A stretch of 38,707 bases of DNA, taken from NCBI GenBank assembly GCA_003427395.1, contig BFEA01000174.1, positions 1,487,654-1,526,360 of the forward strand. The letters are read 5' to 3'. How positions within the stretch are numbered: the first letter of the stretch is position 1; the number at the start of each line of letters is the position of its first letter. Made by a program: the position numbers and the translations under genes. Below the pieces are notes generated by a model. It was not told where the DNA came from. It worked only from the letters and a program-made list of their open reading frames with translations, and made no database searches. Shown piece by piece: positions 38,631 to 38,707 of this stretch. This stretch comes from Chara braunii (Eukaryota > Streptophyta > Charophyceae > Charales > Characeae).

Positions 38631-38707
<77 letters not shown>
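38631..38707. repeat. (CT)n microsatellite at window end
   Basis: Perfect dinucleotide run extending beyond the window. Confidence 0.95.

Larger units (their letters stand above)
38006..38707 (+). repeat. Dispersed repeat X, copy 2 (plus, cut by window end)
   Basis: Same order as the minus copy at 11640-12217: CGCCAGTTTGC, GCATGCATGA, (TAA)n, 76-codon ORF, second conserved frame with CAG/GTATGT (38552), then (CT)n. Confidence 0.85.

Overview
This is eukaryotic, repeat-dense nuclear DNA. Evidence: long (TAA)n, (CT)n and (TCTG)n tracts, GT-AG introns, a broken Ty3/gypsy-type retroelement, hAT-like non-autonomous elements and many tandem and inverted duplications. No operon, bacterial RBS, rRNA or confident tRNA was seen. 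My best guess is a large plant or charophyte-alga genome (Chara-like). That rests on the style of the pol proteins and repeats and was not checked. A few N bases (about 4139 and 6784-6822) mark assembly uncertainty.

Layout. 1-4.6 kb: a Ulp1/C48-type cysteine protease pseudogene with all four catalytic residues but an in-frame TAG, then a plausible two-exon basic/acidic protein gene. About 75-bp foldback palindromes with conserved arms and variable centres sit around both. 4.9-5.1 kb: a degenerate TTTCAACA repeat. 5.3-9.0 kb: gene-free DNA holding a striking array of hairpins (conserved loop, changing but self-complementary stems), a 205-bp duplication and more hairpins. 9.2-12.3 kb: polypurine tracts, a 752-bp hAT-like element and a dispersed repeat carrying a 76-codon ORF. 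13.3-15.45 kb: a second hairpin array passing into a 71-bp satellite of the same hairpin design. 15.6-22.3 kb: microsatellites and dispersed repeats, partly paralogous to 35.7-38.7 kb. 22.7-24.3 kb: more palindromes. 25.3-34.4 kb, minus strand: the retroelement. It holds gag with a CCHC knuckle, protease, RT-RNase H, DD35E integrase and a GPY/F-like end. After these comes an intron-like sequence and a second gag-like coiled-coil/knuckle reading frame downstream of pol. 34.4-36.1 kb: a third hairpin array, upstream of gag.

Readings. The retroelement is dead: frameshifts, nonsense codons, three tandem duplications (227, 50 and 47 bp) that each shift the frame, and a 334-bp hAT-like insertion with a perfect 8-bp target duplication. 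The most unusual signal is the set of hairpin arrays (5.77-6.66, 7.18-7.52, 13.37-15.43 and 34.39-35.65 kb). Each keeps an apical loop (TAAGTT in the first; GACA, CACA, TACAG or YACG types in the others) while paired arms change together. That pattern suggests selection on, or a copying mechanism that preserves, secondary structure in the non-coding parts of these elements.
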